Positions 27,371 through 36,912 of a stretch of DNA of 64,000 bases are shown one piece after another. The stretch is taken from NCBI RefSeq assembly GCF_000317795.1, contig NC_019791.1, positions 868,001-932,000 of the forward strand. The letters are read 5' to 3'. Source of the DNA: Caldisphaera lagunensis DSM 15908 (GTDB lineage: Archaea; Thermoproteota; Thermoprotei_A; Sulfolobales; Acidilobaceae). Position numbers and translations under genes: made by a program. Under the pieces are notes generated by a model, which saw only the letters and a list, made by a program, of their open reading frames with translations, was not told the DNA's origin and searched no databases. Position 1 is the first letter of the stretch. Each line of letters begins with the position of its first letter.

Positions 27371-29003
27371 GATTCTAAAAAATATAAGGGGTATTAAGTT
27401 AAGTCCATTTAATATAATATCTATTGCTTTAATGTTTTTTGGTTTAATAATTATAATAATTTTTGGTAGAAGATTTTTAATTTATGGCTTTTCTATAATG
27501 GGCATAGGAATGCTATTGTTTTTAGCAAATTATTTAAGGAATAGAACTTATATTAAAATAGATTTTGATTTTTTATATGCATTACTTCATATGTATTCAG
27601 TATCAACAGGATCACAACCTCCAGGAGTTATTTTAAGGGTAACAGGTGATGGCCCTCATGGAAGGTATTCAAAAGTCTTCAAGAAGGCAGGGGAATTGTC
27701 AAAGAAGTGGGGATATACTGTTCCTGAATCAGTTAATTTGATTTCATTAAAGGAAAAAAATAAGGCATTTAAAGAGTTTTTAGAAAGGTTTGCTGTTGTA
27801 TCATCAGTTGGAGAAGAAATAACACAATTTTTAAAAGTAGAGTTTGAAACACTTAGATTTAATTTTGAAAACATGTATAATAGATCATTAGAATCATTAA
27901 ATGTATATTATGGTGTTTATACATCAACAATGGTTTCAGTTATCTTTGCTATATCAACTATGCTTATGCTGTCATTTTTCTTCGGAGGCTCAAGTCTAAA
28001 AATGATTATACTTGGTTATATCGCCGCTATGTTTATTATTGTTATTTTGGGTGCTCTAGTAATAATAAAGGCCCCAAAGGATTATTTTGAAGCAAAGGCA
28101 TCAAGAAATCCAACAGCTAGGTTTTCAGATATCTTAGCTTTAATTGGCGTTGTTGTTGGTTCAATTATGTCTTATTATATTATAACGGATGCGGTCAATT
28201 ATGTAACTATAGGTCTATCATTAATCATAATTGGTTTATTATTAATACCATCAGGATATATAATAAATGATATGGAAAATATAATAAATGATTATGATAC
28301 CTTTTTCCCTGTTATGATAAGAAGCTTAGGAAACTACTTATCTCAAGTACCAAATTTAAAGCAAGCAATAAAAGAAATGGCAAAGGTTGAGTTGGGTAAA
28401 CTAAAGGGTTTGCTTAAAAAATTACATTCAACTATTTCATTAGGGGTTGAAAACGATATTGCAATGCAGAAATTTGGGTTGGATACAAATAGCGAGACAA
28501 TTTATAGAGGATTAAAGATATTTTCAGATTCAGAGAAATATGGAGGTAATTTAATGGACGTAGGTGTAGCAATATCAGATTTCGATAACATGATTTTGTC
28601 TCTTAGGCAAAGGAAATTGCAGGTATTTGGAAATTTCTTTTCTGCATTAGTTATAATGCATGCTAGCATAATTGCTATACTAGAATTTATGGCATTAATA
28701 ACTTATTATTTTAACTCTCTCCTTGTCCCATTAAGCTCAGGTTTATCTTCAACATTTCCAGGATTTATTTCACCTCAACCAGGTATGATAGTATTATTAA
28801 ACATTGGTGCAATAGCATTTTCAGTAATTTTAGCTGTTATAAATGCATATATATTAGCAATAACAAAGGTTGGAAGTGTTAGATCATTTTATTTATTCTT
28901 ATCAGTAATGTTTATTTTAACAGGCATTACATTAGTAGGGGTTGATGCAATAACCATGTATATGTTCCATCTGTTCCCTGCATATTCAACCCCTACAATA
29001 TAA
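27363..29003 (+). CDS. FlaJ/TadC/GspF-type integral membrane protein of an archaeal pilus or secretion system
   Basis: The 546-residue protein has about nine hydrophobic segments arranged as in archaeal FlaJ-like proteins: two near the N-terminus, two around residues 185-235, two around 255-300, and three at the C-terminus, with two cytoplasmic T2SSF-like domains between (TGSQPPGVILRV and VMIRSLGNYLSQVPNLKQAI). It forms the membrane platform that the GspE-type ATPase powers. The ATPase gene just upstream overlaps it by eight bases but is truncated, so this platform either uses another ATPase or is a relic. No pilin or prepilin peptidase gene is near. Confidence 0.78.
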   Translation: MSKILKNIRGIKLSPFNIISIALMFFGLIIIIIFGRRFLIYGFSIMGIGMLLFLANYLRNRTYIKIDFDFLYALLHMYSVSTGSQPPGVILRVTGDGPHGRYSKVFKKAGELSKKWGYTVPESVNLISLKEKNKAFKEFLERFAVVSSVGEEITQFLKVEFETLRFNFENMYNRSLESLNVYYGVYTSTMVSVIFAISTMLMLSFFFGGSSLKMIILGYIAAMFIIVILGALVIIKAPKDYFEAKASRNPTARFSDILALIGVVVGSIMSYYIITDAVNYVTIGLSLIIIGLLLIPSGYIINDMENIINDYDTFFPVMIRSLGNYLSQVPNLKQAIKEMAKVELGKLKGLLKKLHSTISLGVENDIAMQKFGLDTNSETIYRGLKIFSDSEKYGGNLMDVGVAISDFDNMILSLRQRKLQVFGNFFSALVIMHASIIAILEFMALITYYFNSLLVPLSSGLSSTFPGFISPQPGMIVLLNIGAIAFSVILAVINAYILAITKVGSVRSFYLFLSVMFILTGITLVGVDAITMYMFHLFPAYSTPTI

Positions 29004-29045
29004 ACTATCCTTTTTCACGCAGGTTTTCCCCTAATTACCAACAAT

Positions 29046-29549
29046 TTAAATTCTTTGGTATTTTCCCATCAAGACTGCATATCCTATAACTTTTCCTTTC
29101 ATTGAGTTTAAAACCTTATTAGCATTTGCTTCCCCTCTTATATCAAGACTTTCAACATTTAGCCCATGCAAAGCAAAATAATATCTATGAAATCCGTGAC
29201 CCCTTGGAGGGCATGGACCATCGTAGCCTATTTCTCCAAAATCATTCCTACCTTGTTTTCCAACATCAACGTTTTCGTTTTTTGGTATTGCTTCATAAAG
29301 AGAATTTATTGAAGAAGGTATATCATAAATAACCCAATGAATGAATGTTTTCATAGGGGCATCTGGATCGTAAACAATTAATGTATAGCTTTTTGCTTCA
29401 TCAAATTTCCAACTTAATTTAGGGCTTATATTATCTCCTTCACATGTATGTCTCTTAGGTATAACCTCTCCATTTTTGAAACTATCTGAAATAAGAGAAA
29501 ATTCTTTACCTTCCTTAAATAAATATTCTTTAGCCAAGCTCTCACCCAT
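29046..29549 (-). CDS. PEBP family protein (YbhB/YbcL type)
   Basis: The 167-residue protein is a phosphatidylethanolamine-binding protein homologue. Signature parts are CEGDNISPKLSW, the DPDAP ligand-site motif in IVYDPDAP, IHWVIYDIP, and GPCPPRGHGFHRYYFALHGL with the conserved GxHRYxF. These proteins bind small anionic ligands; roles in archaea are unknown. It converges with the FlaJ-like gene (42-base gap). Confidence 0.88.
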   Translation of the reverse strand: MGESLAKEYLFKEGKEFSLISDSFKNGEVIPKRHTCEGDNISPKLSWKFDEAKSYTLIVYDPDAPMKTFIHWVIYDIPSSINSLYEAIPKNENVDVGKQGRNDFGEIGYDGPCPPRGHGFHRYYFALHGLNVESLDIRGEANANKVLNSMKGKVIGYAVLMGKYQRI

Positions 29550-29694
29550 TTATTTAGTATTTCTAAAAATTATAAATCTGGTCGGTTGAGACAGGTTCTT
29601 TCATCAATCAAACCCGTGGTATCTTCATCCCTGTATTCATTTATTTACCTGAATTAAAATATTTTTTCAAAATCAGATTTAACAATCAAAAAAA

Positions 29695-29949
29695 TTAACA
29701 TTCTGGAACTATACTTATTGAGATAAAACCATCTCTAACTCCATTTTCTTCAATTCTCAACTTGAATTGACTCTCCATTATCTTTAATATATATTTCAAA
29801 GAAACAAGAAAATCATAATCATTAAATTCTATTTCAACTTTTTCATCACAATTTTTTATCATCTTTATACTTTCTTGCATAATGCTTATAGGACTTTTAT
29901 TTCCGCACGCATCCATTTTATCAATTTTTATTTTATTAATTGTCCTCAT
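29695..29949 (-). CDS. TusA-like small protein without the canonical active-site cysteine
   Basis: 84 residues starting at ATG 29949, which overlaps the rhodanese stop as ATGA, so the longer frame to 29994 is not needed. The arrangement (IDKMDACGNKSPISIMQESI, then a predicted strand VEIEFND, helix, and a last strand FISISIVPE) matches the two-helix, four-strand TusA/SirA fold, where D-x-x-G-x-x-C-P-x-P holds the sulfur-carrying cysteine. Here that position is serine (N-K-S-P-I), and a cysteine sits four residues earlier. With the translationally coupled rhodanese, a role in sulfur transfer is likely but unproven. Confidence 0.6.
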   Translation of the reverse strand: MRTINKIKIDKMDACGNKSPISIMQESIKMIKNCDEKVEIEFNDYDFLVSLKYILKIMESQFKLRIEENGVRDGFISISIVPEC

Positions 29950-30830
29950 GGTTCTGTTCCTTTCTTTATTGGAGCACCAACAATATTTCCCCATTCAGCC
30001 CATGATCCATCATATACTCTAACTGAAGGATAATTTAACAAATATTTTAGAACAAACCATGTATGAGATGCTCTTTCTCCAATTCTACAATATGTTATTA
30101 CTTCTTTGTCTTTCTTTATACCAGCATTTTCGAATAATCTTTCTAATTCCTCCTTGCTTTTAAATTCTCCTGTATCAGGATTAACTGCCTGTGACCATGG
30201 AAAACTAATAGCTCCTGGAATATGGCCTCCAACCTGTGTTTGCTCATCTGCATATTCAGGAGGTGCCCTTATCTCACCACTAAATTCCTTTGGAGATCTA
30301 ACATCAACAAGTATTGTTGTCTTTCCTATTTCATTTTTTGTTACTTTTTGTAACAATTCCCAGAAGAATACTCTATGGCTTCCCCAATCAACTTTATTTA
30401 TTTTATATTTTCCTTCTTTATATTTAGTTTCCTTATCCCCATTTTCAATCGGTAAATCGTCTTTAGCCCATTTTGTTCTTCCTCCATTTAATATTCTAAC
30501 GTCATCGTGACCATATGCCTTAAATAGCCAAAATGCATACACTGCAAACCAATTGTTATAATCTCCATATAGAATAATGGTAGTATTATTGTTAACTCCC
30601 TTTGATTCCATAAGTCTTTCAAATTCTTCAGGCTCTAGGAAATCCCTTAAAACTTTATGCCTTAAATCTTCTCTCCATCTTATCAAAACAGAACCAGGTA
30701 TATGCCATATATTAAAGGCTGTGTTTGGATCATAGTCAACCTCAATAACTCTAACATTTTCATCTTTCAAGTGATCAAGAAGCCATTTATTATCTACTAT
30801 TTCCTTTAATTCACCCACATTTATCACCAA
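29946..30830 (-). CDS. Two-domain rhodanese, thiosulfate sulfurtransferase
   Basis: The 294-residue protein has two rhodanese domains. The N-terminal one is inactive-looking (GDYNNWFAVYAFWLFKAYGHDDVRILNGG); the C-terminal one has the active-site cysteine near 249 in TYCRIGERASHTWFVL, a loop known from archaeal and mycobacterial thiosulfate sulfurtransferases. Both DVR/EVD and DGSWAEWGN landmarks are present. It moves sulfane sulfur from thiosulfate to an acceptor in the cytoplasm. The TusA-like gene overlaps its stop and is probably the acceptor or partner. Confidence 0.88.
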   Translation of the reverse strand: MVINVGELKEIVDNKWLLDHLKDENVRVIEVDYDPNTAFNIWHIPGSVLIRWREDLRHKVLRDFLEPEEFERLMESKGVNNNTTIILYGDYNNWFAVYAFWLFKAYGHDDVRILNGGRTKWAKDDLPIENGDKETKYKEGKYKINKVDWGSHRVFFWELLQKVTKNEIGKTTILVDVRSPKEFSGEIRAPPEYADEQTQVGGHIPGAISFPWSQAVNPDTGEFKSKEELERLFENAGIKKDKEVITYCRIGERASHTWFVLKYLLNYPSVRVYDGSWAEWGNIVGAPIKKGTEP

Positions 30831-32370
30831 TTATTAAAAATAAAATTATGGTATTATCTATAATTACATATTTGTTTTTATTTTATCTCTCTATGTATAG
30901 ATTTCTCTAAAAAAATATAGTTCTCTTAATAAGAAATGCTATAAAGCTTAACAAATTACTATGATAATATAAAACACTTCGTTCTTTTTAATATAATTCC
31001 TTTTTTTAAAATAATTGCTATGATTATTATTTTTTAAGGTTATTCGGTTTTCCTTATAAAAAAAATTTAGTTAAAAGATAATTATTCAGAATCAATATTT
31101 TTCTATATCCTTTTCATGAAAAATGTGATAAATTAGTCACGTTTTATCTTATATAATGATAGGAAATTATTATGGTCTATACATGATAATCCTTAAACTA
31201 TGATTATCAAATAATCCATTGAGTGTAAAGTTTTAATTATAGAATTTTAAGAGAAATGTTTTGAAATTAGAGGAAATATAGATCCAAATACTAACACACA
31301 TGATAAACAATATTATAAGAGATAAAGGTTTTGAATATTGTTGGTTTATAATAGTATTATGGTGAACTATTCCATCCTTATTGATAGTGGATCATTTCTC
31401 AATGAGTTTTACTTATCAGGGTAACCTATATTCATTAATACACAGCGTTAGTTCCAATAACGTAAACTGTTTTGTTTCGATCCGTACTGAAAAGGTTAAG
31501 CATAGTTAGTTCTTCATGTATGTAAATTTTTCTAAATCTTCGATAACTTGAGTCTCATAATCAGGTAAGCCTATGTTATCATTTTTCTAAATCTTATTAT
31601 AAGAGAATCTTAAGGAAAGAGTATATTTACTTTATTAACTCCTAAAAGTTAAACATCTTTAAATGCAATTAACAATGAGTGAGGGTGAATAATGGTTTGT
31701 AATTGTTAACTCCCCAGTTAACAATGTGTATGCATTGGTTATAAGAAAAATTAATAAATAAACCTTTTACATCGAAATATTTGTACATTAATGAATCGTA
31801 TTGAAAGAAAAGAGATAAATAATAAAGGTTTTTCAAAATTGTTTTTCTGTATTTAATTAATTATATCATTCGTTACTCTAAATATATAAGAAAAATAAAT
31901 TATTCTAAAGGTTAAAAATGGAATCAAAATTTTGTATCAATTTACTACTATCTAATCTTAGAGTACCAATAGAAGAATTGTATTTATTTAAAATATCAAT
32001 ATTATTACCATACATCAAGTCTAGTGTTAATAATTCAAATTTTTATCAGGCTTGCAGTTTCAGATTTATAAGAAGTATTAATCATCTCTTAATTAACTAA
32101 AGCGTAGTCTTGATATATTTTATATCCTCTAAACCTAGTTTTATAAAAAATTATATTCTGGATTACCAATAACATAAATTTCCTTTTTCTTTATGTTAAT
32201 CTCACATATTAATTTACATTAAATATTTTTGAATCTTTTAGTTCAGTTTTCAAAAATTTTCGATATATTAAATAGTAGAAAATAATATATACCTTTAAAA
32301 TAAGGAGTTTAGATTTAGCTTAAAAAGGTAGTATAGTAAAATTAATAGACATGAACATTGTTTCATCCTC
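30831..32370. other. Gene-poor AT-rich stretch
   Basis: About 1.5 kb without a believable gene on either strand; a 60-codon frame at 31918-32100 has no protein-like features. The one structured element noticed is a perfect 10-base inverted repeat at 31702-31725. The stretch marks the left edge of the glycan-related half of the window. Confidence 0.5.
31702..31725. repeat. Perfect 10-base inverted repeat with 4-base loop
   Basis: Arms ATTGTTAACT and AGTTAACAAT flank CCCC. No gene adjoins it. It could be a transcription terminator stem, a protein-binding site, or the end of a vanished mobile element; a partial copy of one arm (ATTAACAATG) lies about 40 bases to the left. Confidence 0.6.
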
Positions 32371-32397
32371 CTCACCAGAGAACCCCTTCCGGTGAGG
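32370..32397. repeat. Inverted repeat CCTCACC/GGTGAGG next to a broken FkbM gene
   Basis: Seven-base arms CCTCACC and GGTGAGG enclose 14 bases. It lies ten bases past the stop of the leftward FkbM pseudogene, so it may be its terminator. On the minus strand it reads GGTGAGGAGGATG, similar to the GGTGAGGATG at the end of the TnpB relic near 55.7 kb, so an IS200/IS605 right-end remnant is the other reading. Confidence 0.4.
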
Positions 32398-32406
32398 CAT
32401 GATAAT

Positions 32407-33358
32407 TTACTGTTTTGAGCAATAAATCACAGCAAGATCTTTAGAATGTATACCTTTAGTTTTACATTTATACCCATCATTTTCTAATTTTTTAACCAAT
32501 GTCTCATGAGAAATATTGGTTTTTCCAGAATGAGATTCAAATATAACTTTTTCAAAATCTAATTTTGAATTGAGAATTACATCAGCTTCGCAACCTTCAC
32601 AATCCAATTTCTAAAAGATATGGATCTTTAATCATTTTCCTTATATTTTCTATCGAATATATTGGTATTTTAATATCACCTTTATTATTAACTGAAAAGT
32701 CATGTGATTTCTCTACATCAAAATTTGAAGGAACTAAAATTTCTCCCTCTTTTGATGCTATTCCCGCATTTATTATCTTGATTTTGTTTTCTAATCCGTT
32801 TAACTTAATATTTTCAATTGCAACATTATAAACATTTGGCAATGGTTCAAATGAATAAACGTATTTGCCGCCTTTTAAAGCAAAATAAATAGCTGAATCT
32901 CCTACGTTTCCTCCTATATCAACAACTTCTCTACCATTTACATCAATCCCTCCATAATCTTCTAAACAAAAGACCTCATAAATGGAATAATTAATTGGTT
33001 CTTTGAACTTTGCATTTAATTGGGGATGATACCATATATTTCCATTTTTCATAAATCCACAGATAGATATAAGAAAAGACAAATACGAGTCTTGAATTAC
33101 CTCATGGCCATTATAATAAAGTTTTCCATCAGAATTAAAATATAATAGTTTAGGATTAAGAAAGCCATGTTCAACAAGGTCTACCAATCCATAACTACAT
33201 GGTAACGTGCAAATCCCTGAATTTTTAATAGCTTTCTCGTTTCTAAATTTTACATGAATTAATTCCTTATGTCGTTTTACATTGAGAATCACGCTTATCC
33301 AATTAGCGTAAACTTTTCTATAATAATTTATCCGTTTTATTGTTGATAATATGCTCAT
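32407..33358 (-). pseudogene. FkbM-family methyltransferase, single frameshift
   Basis: Two adjoining frames make one FkbM-type SAM-dependent methyltransferase of about 316 residues. The first (to 32597) has the SAM-binding VVDIGGNVGDSAIYFALKGG and YSFEPLPNVYNVAIENIKLNG and ends at DPYLLEIGL; the second starts DCEGCEADVIL. Deleting one A in the AAA at the junction gives L-L-E-L-D-C-E-G-C-E, exactly the family's LK-x-D-C-E-G-x-E motif. Everything else is intact, which suggests a recent, reversible or erroneous indel. In archaea such enzymes probably methylate glycan sugars. Confidence 0.82.
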
Positions 33359-33896
33359 TAATCTTGCACCTTAATTATTCTATATAAAGAATTTGTTTAA
33401 CTAGTATAAAAAGCTTAATAAAATTTAAAAAATAAAATTAATAATTCTTATATGATATGTATTCCCAATCTAAAATCTTTTCATTTATTAAGTCTAATGA
33501 TAGTTAATGCTTATTCATGTAATTCTTACAATCCCATTACGGCATTATAATCTATACTTGTAATACTGCTAAATCACTTTTAGTATTTCCTTTTTGGTTT
33601 ATTGGCTTGATACTTATATGGTTCACCTTCAAAATCTAAAATAAACGTTATTTGAGGCTATTATTTGATATAAACATAAATCCAGAATTCTTATTAATTG
33701 CCTCTAGATAGCCTTTTCTAAGATTAGAAACAAGCTTAAAGCTATCCTATTAATATTTTAAAATTATTTATTCCTTGTTTATTTGGCTTACTCCTTGTTT
33801 TTATTTAGCTTTCTCCTCATCAGCAAAGCCTTCATTATTTGGTAAAATTTAAAATCCTTGTAAACTATAAATAAATGGAATTTTGAGGGAGAAATT
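33359..33896. other. Gene-free stretch upstream of glmS
   Basis: About 540 bases with no credible gene. Both strands have stops at about chance frequency. The last 60 bases hold the glmS leader with GAGGGAG immediately before its TTG start. Confidence 0.5.
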
Positions 33897-35750
33897 TTGT
33901 GCGGTATAATAGGTATAACTAATAAAAAATGCAATATTGTTGATAAACTTATTGTAGGACTTCAAAGATTAGAGTATAGAGGCTATGATAGCGTAGGAAT
34001 TGCAGTGATAAATAATGATTCTATAAATTATAAAAAAGGAGCTGGTGATTTACAATCTGTTATGAAAAGGGTAAACCTATCAGATTTAATTGGTTATACA
34101 GGAATTGCTCATACAAGATGGGCAACCCATGGAGGAGTTAATGATAAAAATGCTCATCCTCATCTAGATTGCACAGGTAACATAGCAGTTGTTCACAATG
34201 GAGTTATAAGAAATTTTGCCTCATTAAAATTTGAATTAGAAAGCAAAGGTCATAAAATAATTAGTGAAACAGATACAGAATTGTTTGCTCATCTGTTGGA
34301 AGAAGAAGTAAATAAAAATAACAATTTTATTGAAGCATTAGCAAATGCATTATCCAAAATTGATGGAACTTATTCATTTGGAATATTATATAAAAAAGAA
34401 AGCGAAAAAATTTATTTTGCAAAAATGAGATCACCATTAATCATTGGATTTAATGAAAACGTAAAGGCAATAGCAAGCGATTTACCTGCTTTACTTGATA
34501 TGACAAAGACTGTTTTATTGCTAGAAGATGGAGAATTTGGATATATAAGCCCAACAGGTTTTGAAATTTATAAGTTATTACCTGGAGGAGGGTTTAGAAA
34601 ATTAAGCGTTGAGGAAATAGCATTAAAAGTAAAAACTGTTGAATTAACACCAGAGGCAGCTAGTAAGGGTGGTTATCAGCACTTCATGATTAAAGAAATT
34701 TATGAACAACCTAATGCAATAAGGGAAACATTTGAAGGAAATATTGAGGATCCTGCATTAATAAAAGCAGCTGAAATGATCTCATCATCTAATAGAATTT
34801 TTTTGACAGCAGCAGGGACAAGTTATCATGCTTCTTTAGTTTTTTCTAAGATATTAGCAAGGAGAGCCCGGCTTTTTTCATATCCAATAATATCATCTGA
34901 GATGAGCTATGTTTCTTCTTCTCTTCAGAGCGATGATCTAGTTATTGCAGTTTCTCAAAGTGGAGAAACTTATGATACATTACAAGCAATAAGAGAAGCT
35001 AAAAAAATGGGGGCTAAAATTATAGCTGTAACAAATGTCTTAGGCAGCGCTATAGTTAGAGAATCTGATTTTTCATTATATACTAGGGCCGGACCTGAAA
35101 TTGGGGTAGCTGCAACAAAAACTTTTTTGTCTCAAATAATGCTCTTGGAAATGCTTTCCTCCTTTATTTCTTATGAAATAAAAACAATAGATAAAGATGA
35201 GAAAAATAATATATTAAATTATCTAAAATATGCACCTAATTTATTACAGTCATCATTAGAGGCAAGCGATACCTTAATTCCTTTTTTAATAAACTTTCAT
35301 AAAAAGAACTCATCATATATTTTAGGTAGAGGATTAGGATCTGCTATAGCAATGGAAGGGGCATTAAAAATTAAGGAAATAACTTATTTGCATGCAGAAT
35401 CATATCCAGCAGGAGAAAGCAAACATGGACCAATAGCTTTAATTGAAAAAGATTTCCCCGTTTACATAGTTTCTACAAGCGATGCATATGAGATAGCAGG
35501 AAATGCGATAGAAATGGCAGCTAGAAATGCTAAAGTAATAGTTGTGAAACCAGCTGATTTGAGATTGGAGTTAAAGGAAGATAAAAGAAATATTTATTTT
35601 GCAGAAATGCCCCCCTCAAATAATATCTTGGAATTAGAACCTTTTATTTTAACTCCGTTATTCCAAATACTTGCTTATAGATTAGCTGTTGAGAGGGGTT
35701 ATAATCCGGATAAGCCAAGGAATTTGGCTAAAACAGTAACTGTTGAGTAG
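33897..35750 (+). CDS. glmS: Glutamine-fructose-6-phosphate aminotransferase (isomerising)
   Basis: Makes glucosamine-6-phosphate from fructose-6-phosphate and glutamine, the entry to UDP-GlcNAc. Initiation is at TTG, giving M-C-G-I-I-G with the N-terminal nucleophile Cys next to the initiator; GAGGGAG lies just upstream. The 617-residue protein has the glutaminase domain (RLEYRGYDS, HTRWATHG, SETDTELFAHLL), two SIS domains (FLTAAGTSYHASL, VSQSGETYDTL, SQSGE-type; then LGRGLGSAIAMEGALKIKE), ESKHGPIAL, and the C-terminal DKPRNLAKTVTVE. It is followed at once by a GlmU-like gene. Confidence 0.97.
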   Translation: MCGIIGITNKKCNIVDKLIVGLQRLEYRGYDSVGIAVINNDSINYKKGAGDLQSVMKRVNLSDLIGYTGIAHTRWATHGGVNDKNAHPHLDCTGNIAVVHNGVIRNFASLKFELESKGHKIISETDTELFAHLLEEEVNKNNNFIEALANALSKIDGTYSFGILYKKESEKIYFAKMRSPLIIGFNENVKAIASDLPALLDMTKTVLLLEDGEFGYISPTGFEIYKLLPGGGFRKLSVEEIALKVKTVELTPEAASKGGYQHFMIKEIYEQPNAIRETFEGNIEDPALIKAAEMISSSNRIFLTAAGTSYHASLVFSKILARRARLFSYPIISSEMSYVSSSLQSDDLVIAVSQSGETYDTLQAIREAKKMGAKIIAVTNVLGSAIVRESDFSLYTRAGPEIGVAATKTFLSQIMLLEMLSSFISYEIKTIDKDEKNNILNYLKYAPNLLQSSLEASDTLIPFLINFHKKNSSYILGRGLGSAIAMEGALKIKEITYLHAESYPAGESKHGPIALIEKDFPVYIVSTSDAYEIAGNAIEMAARNAKVIVVKPADLRLELKEDKRNIYFAEMPPSNNILELEPFILTPLFQILAYRLAVERGYNPDKPRNLAKTVTVE

Positions 35751-35759
35751 GTGATAAAA

Positions 35760-36911
35760 ATGATTGGAGTAGTGTTAGCTGGAGGGTATGGAAAAAGGCT
35801 TTTGCCTTTAACTAAAGAAAAACCAAAGTCTTTTCTAGAAATTGGAGGTAAACAATTGCTAGATTATAGTGTTGAAATTTTGAGAAATGCAGGCATAAGG
35901 AAAATCGTTGTTATAGTTCCACCAGGTTATGAAAACATGGCAATTCCAAGAGATGAAGATGTTTATATTGTAGGGCAAAAAGGTGAAGACATAAGAGGGG
36001 GAATTTATACAGCTGTTTTAGAAGCTAAAAAGAGGAATGAAGATCAGGTTATGATAGCATATTCTGGTTTTTTAGCAAGCCCAGGCATTGGTAAAGCTGT
36101 TATAGATTATTATGCTTCATCAGGATATCCAATAGTCATAGGTGTTTCTTCTGTTTCAACAGGATTGGAAACATATGGATTTGTAACAATTGATTATAGG
36201 GGGCAAATAACAAGCTATAACCAGGCTGATGAAAAAACAAGAACATGGTTAAAAAATAGAGGTTATGTATTTGCTGGTTTAATTGTTTCAGATGTTAACC
36301 AATTAGAAAGATTATCAAAGGATCAATTTGAAAGTGCAATGGCTATGGTTTCAAAGGAAGGTATAGTTGGAGGTATAATATGGAATAATAAGTGGATTGA
36401 AGTGGGATATCCATGGGATTTATTGGATGCATTAAAAATTATTTTAAATACATCTGGAATTAAAATTAACAATACAGCAAACGTTAGCAGATCTGCAATA
36501 ATTTCTAATGGAGTTGTAATAGATGATTATGCAACAATAGAAGAAGGGGCGATAATTATTGGTCCAGCCTATATTGGTAGAAGGGCGCAGATATTAGCTG
36601 GAAGCATAATAAAACCTTATACAAGCATTGAGGAAAATGCAGTTATTGGGGAAAACACAATAGTTTCAAATTCTTTAATTATGAAAGATGCTTATGTAGG
36701 AGCATTATCAGAAATAAGGAATTCTGTAATTGGTGAAGGTGCTAAAATTGAAGAAAGTTCCCATCTAATAGAAGGTACCCCAGAAATGTTACCAGATAGA
36801 CTAAAGGGTATAACAGAATTTCTTGGAGAAGTAAAATTAGGTGCAATAATTGCTCCAAAAGAAAGAATTAATCCATTTACAGTTATAGGTAGTGGAAAAG
36901 TTGTTGAATAA
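35760..36911 (+). CDS. GlmU-like sugar-1-phosphate nucleotidyltransferase with left-handed beta-helix domain
   Basis: N-terminal nucleotidyltransferase domain with VVLAGGYGKRLLPLT and KPKSFLEIGGKQLLDY; C-terminal hexapeptide-repeat region (IISNGVVIDDYATIEEGAIII and IGRRAQILAGSIIKP) as in archaeal bifunctional enzymes that acetylate glucosamine-1-phosphate and make UDP-GlcNAc or dTDP-Glc. The start is best put at ATG 35760, since GGTGAT lies at 35750-35755. It follows glmS by nine bases, so both are probably in one operon that makes activated amino sugars for the glycan genes downstream. GlmM is not seen here. Confidence 0.85.
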   Translation: MIGVVLAGGYGKRLLPLTKEKPKSFLEIGGKQLLDYSVEILRNAGIRKIVVIVPPGYENMAIPRDEDVYIVGQKGEDIRGGIYTAVLEAKKRNEDQVMIAYSGFLASPGIGKAVIDYYASSGYPIVIGVSSVSTGLETYGFVTIDYRGQITSYNQADEKTRTWLKNRGYVFAGLIVSDVNQLERLSKDQFESAMAMVSKEGIVGGIIWNNKWIEVGYPWDLLDALKIILNTSGIKINNTANVSRSAIISNGVVIDDYATIEEGAIIIGPAYIGRRAQILAGSIIKPYTSIEENAVIGENTIVSNSLIMKDAYVGALSEIRNSVIGEGAKIEESSHLIEGTPEMLPDRLKGITEFLGEVKLGAIIAPKERINPFTVIGSGKVVE

Positions 36912-36912
36912 T

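Noticed and set aside
31918-32100. 60-codon plus-strand frame
   Set aside because: Composition of random AT-rich translation; no neighbour or signal supports it.
33448-33639. Protein-like minus-strand run (DFEGEPYKYQANKPKRKY) with five stops over 64 codons
   Set aside because: Five stops in 64 codons is about what random DNA of this composition gives; no family recognised.
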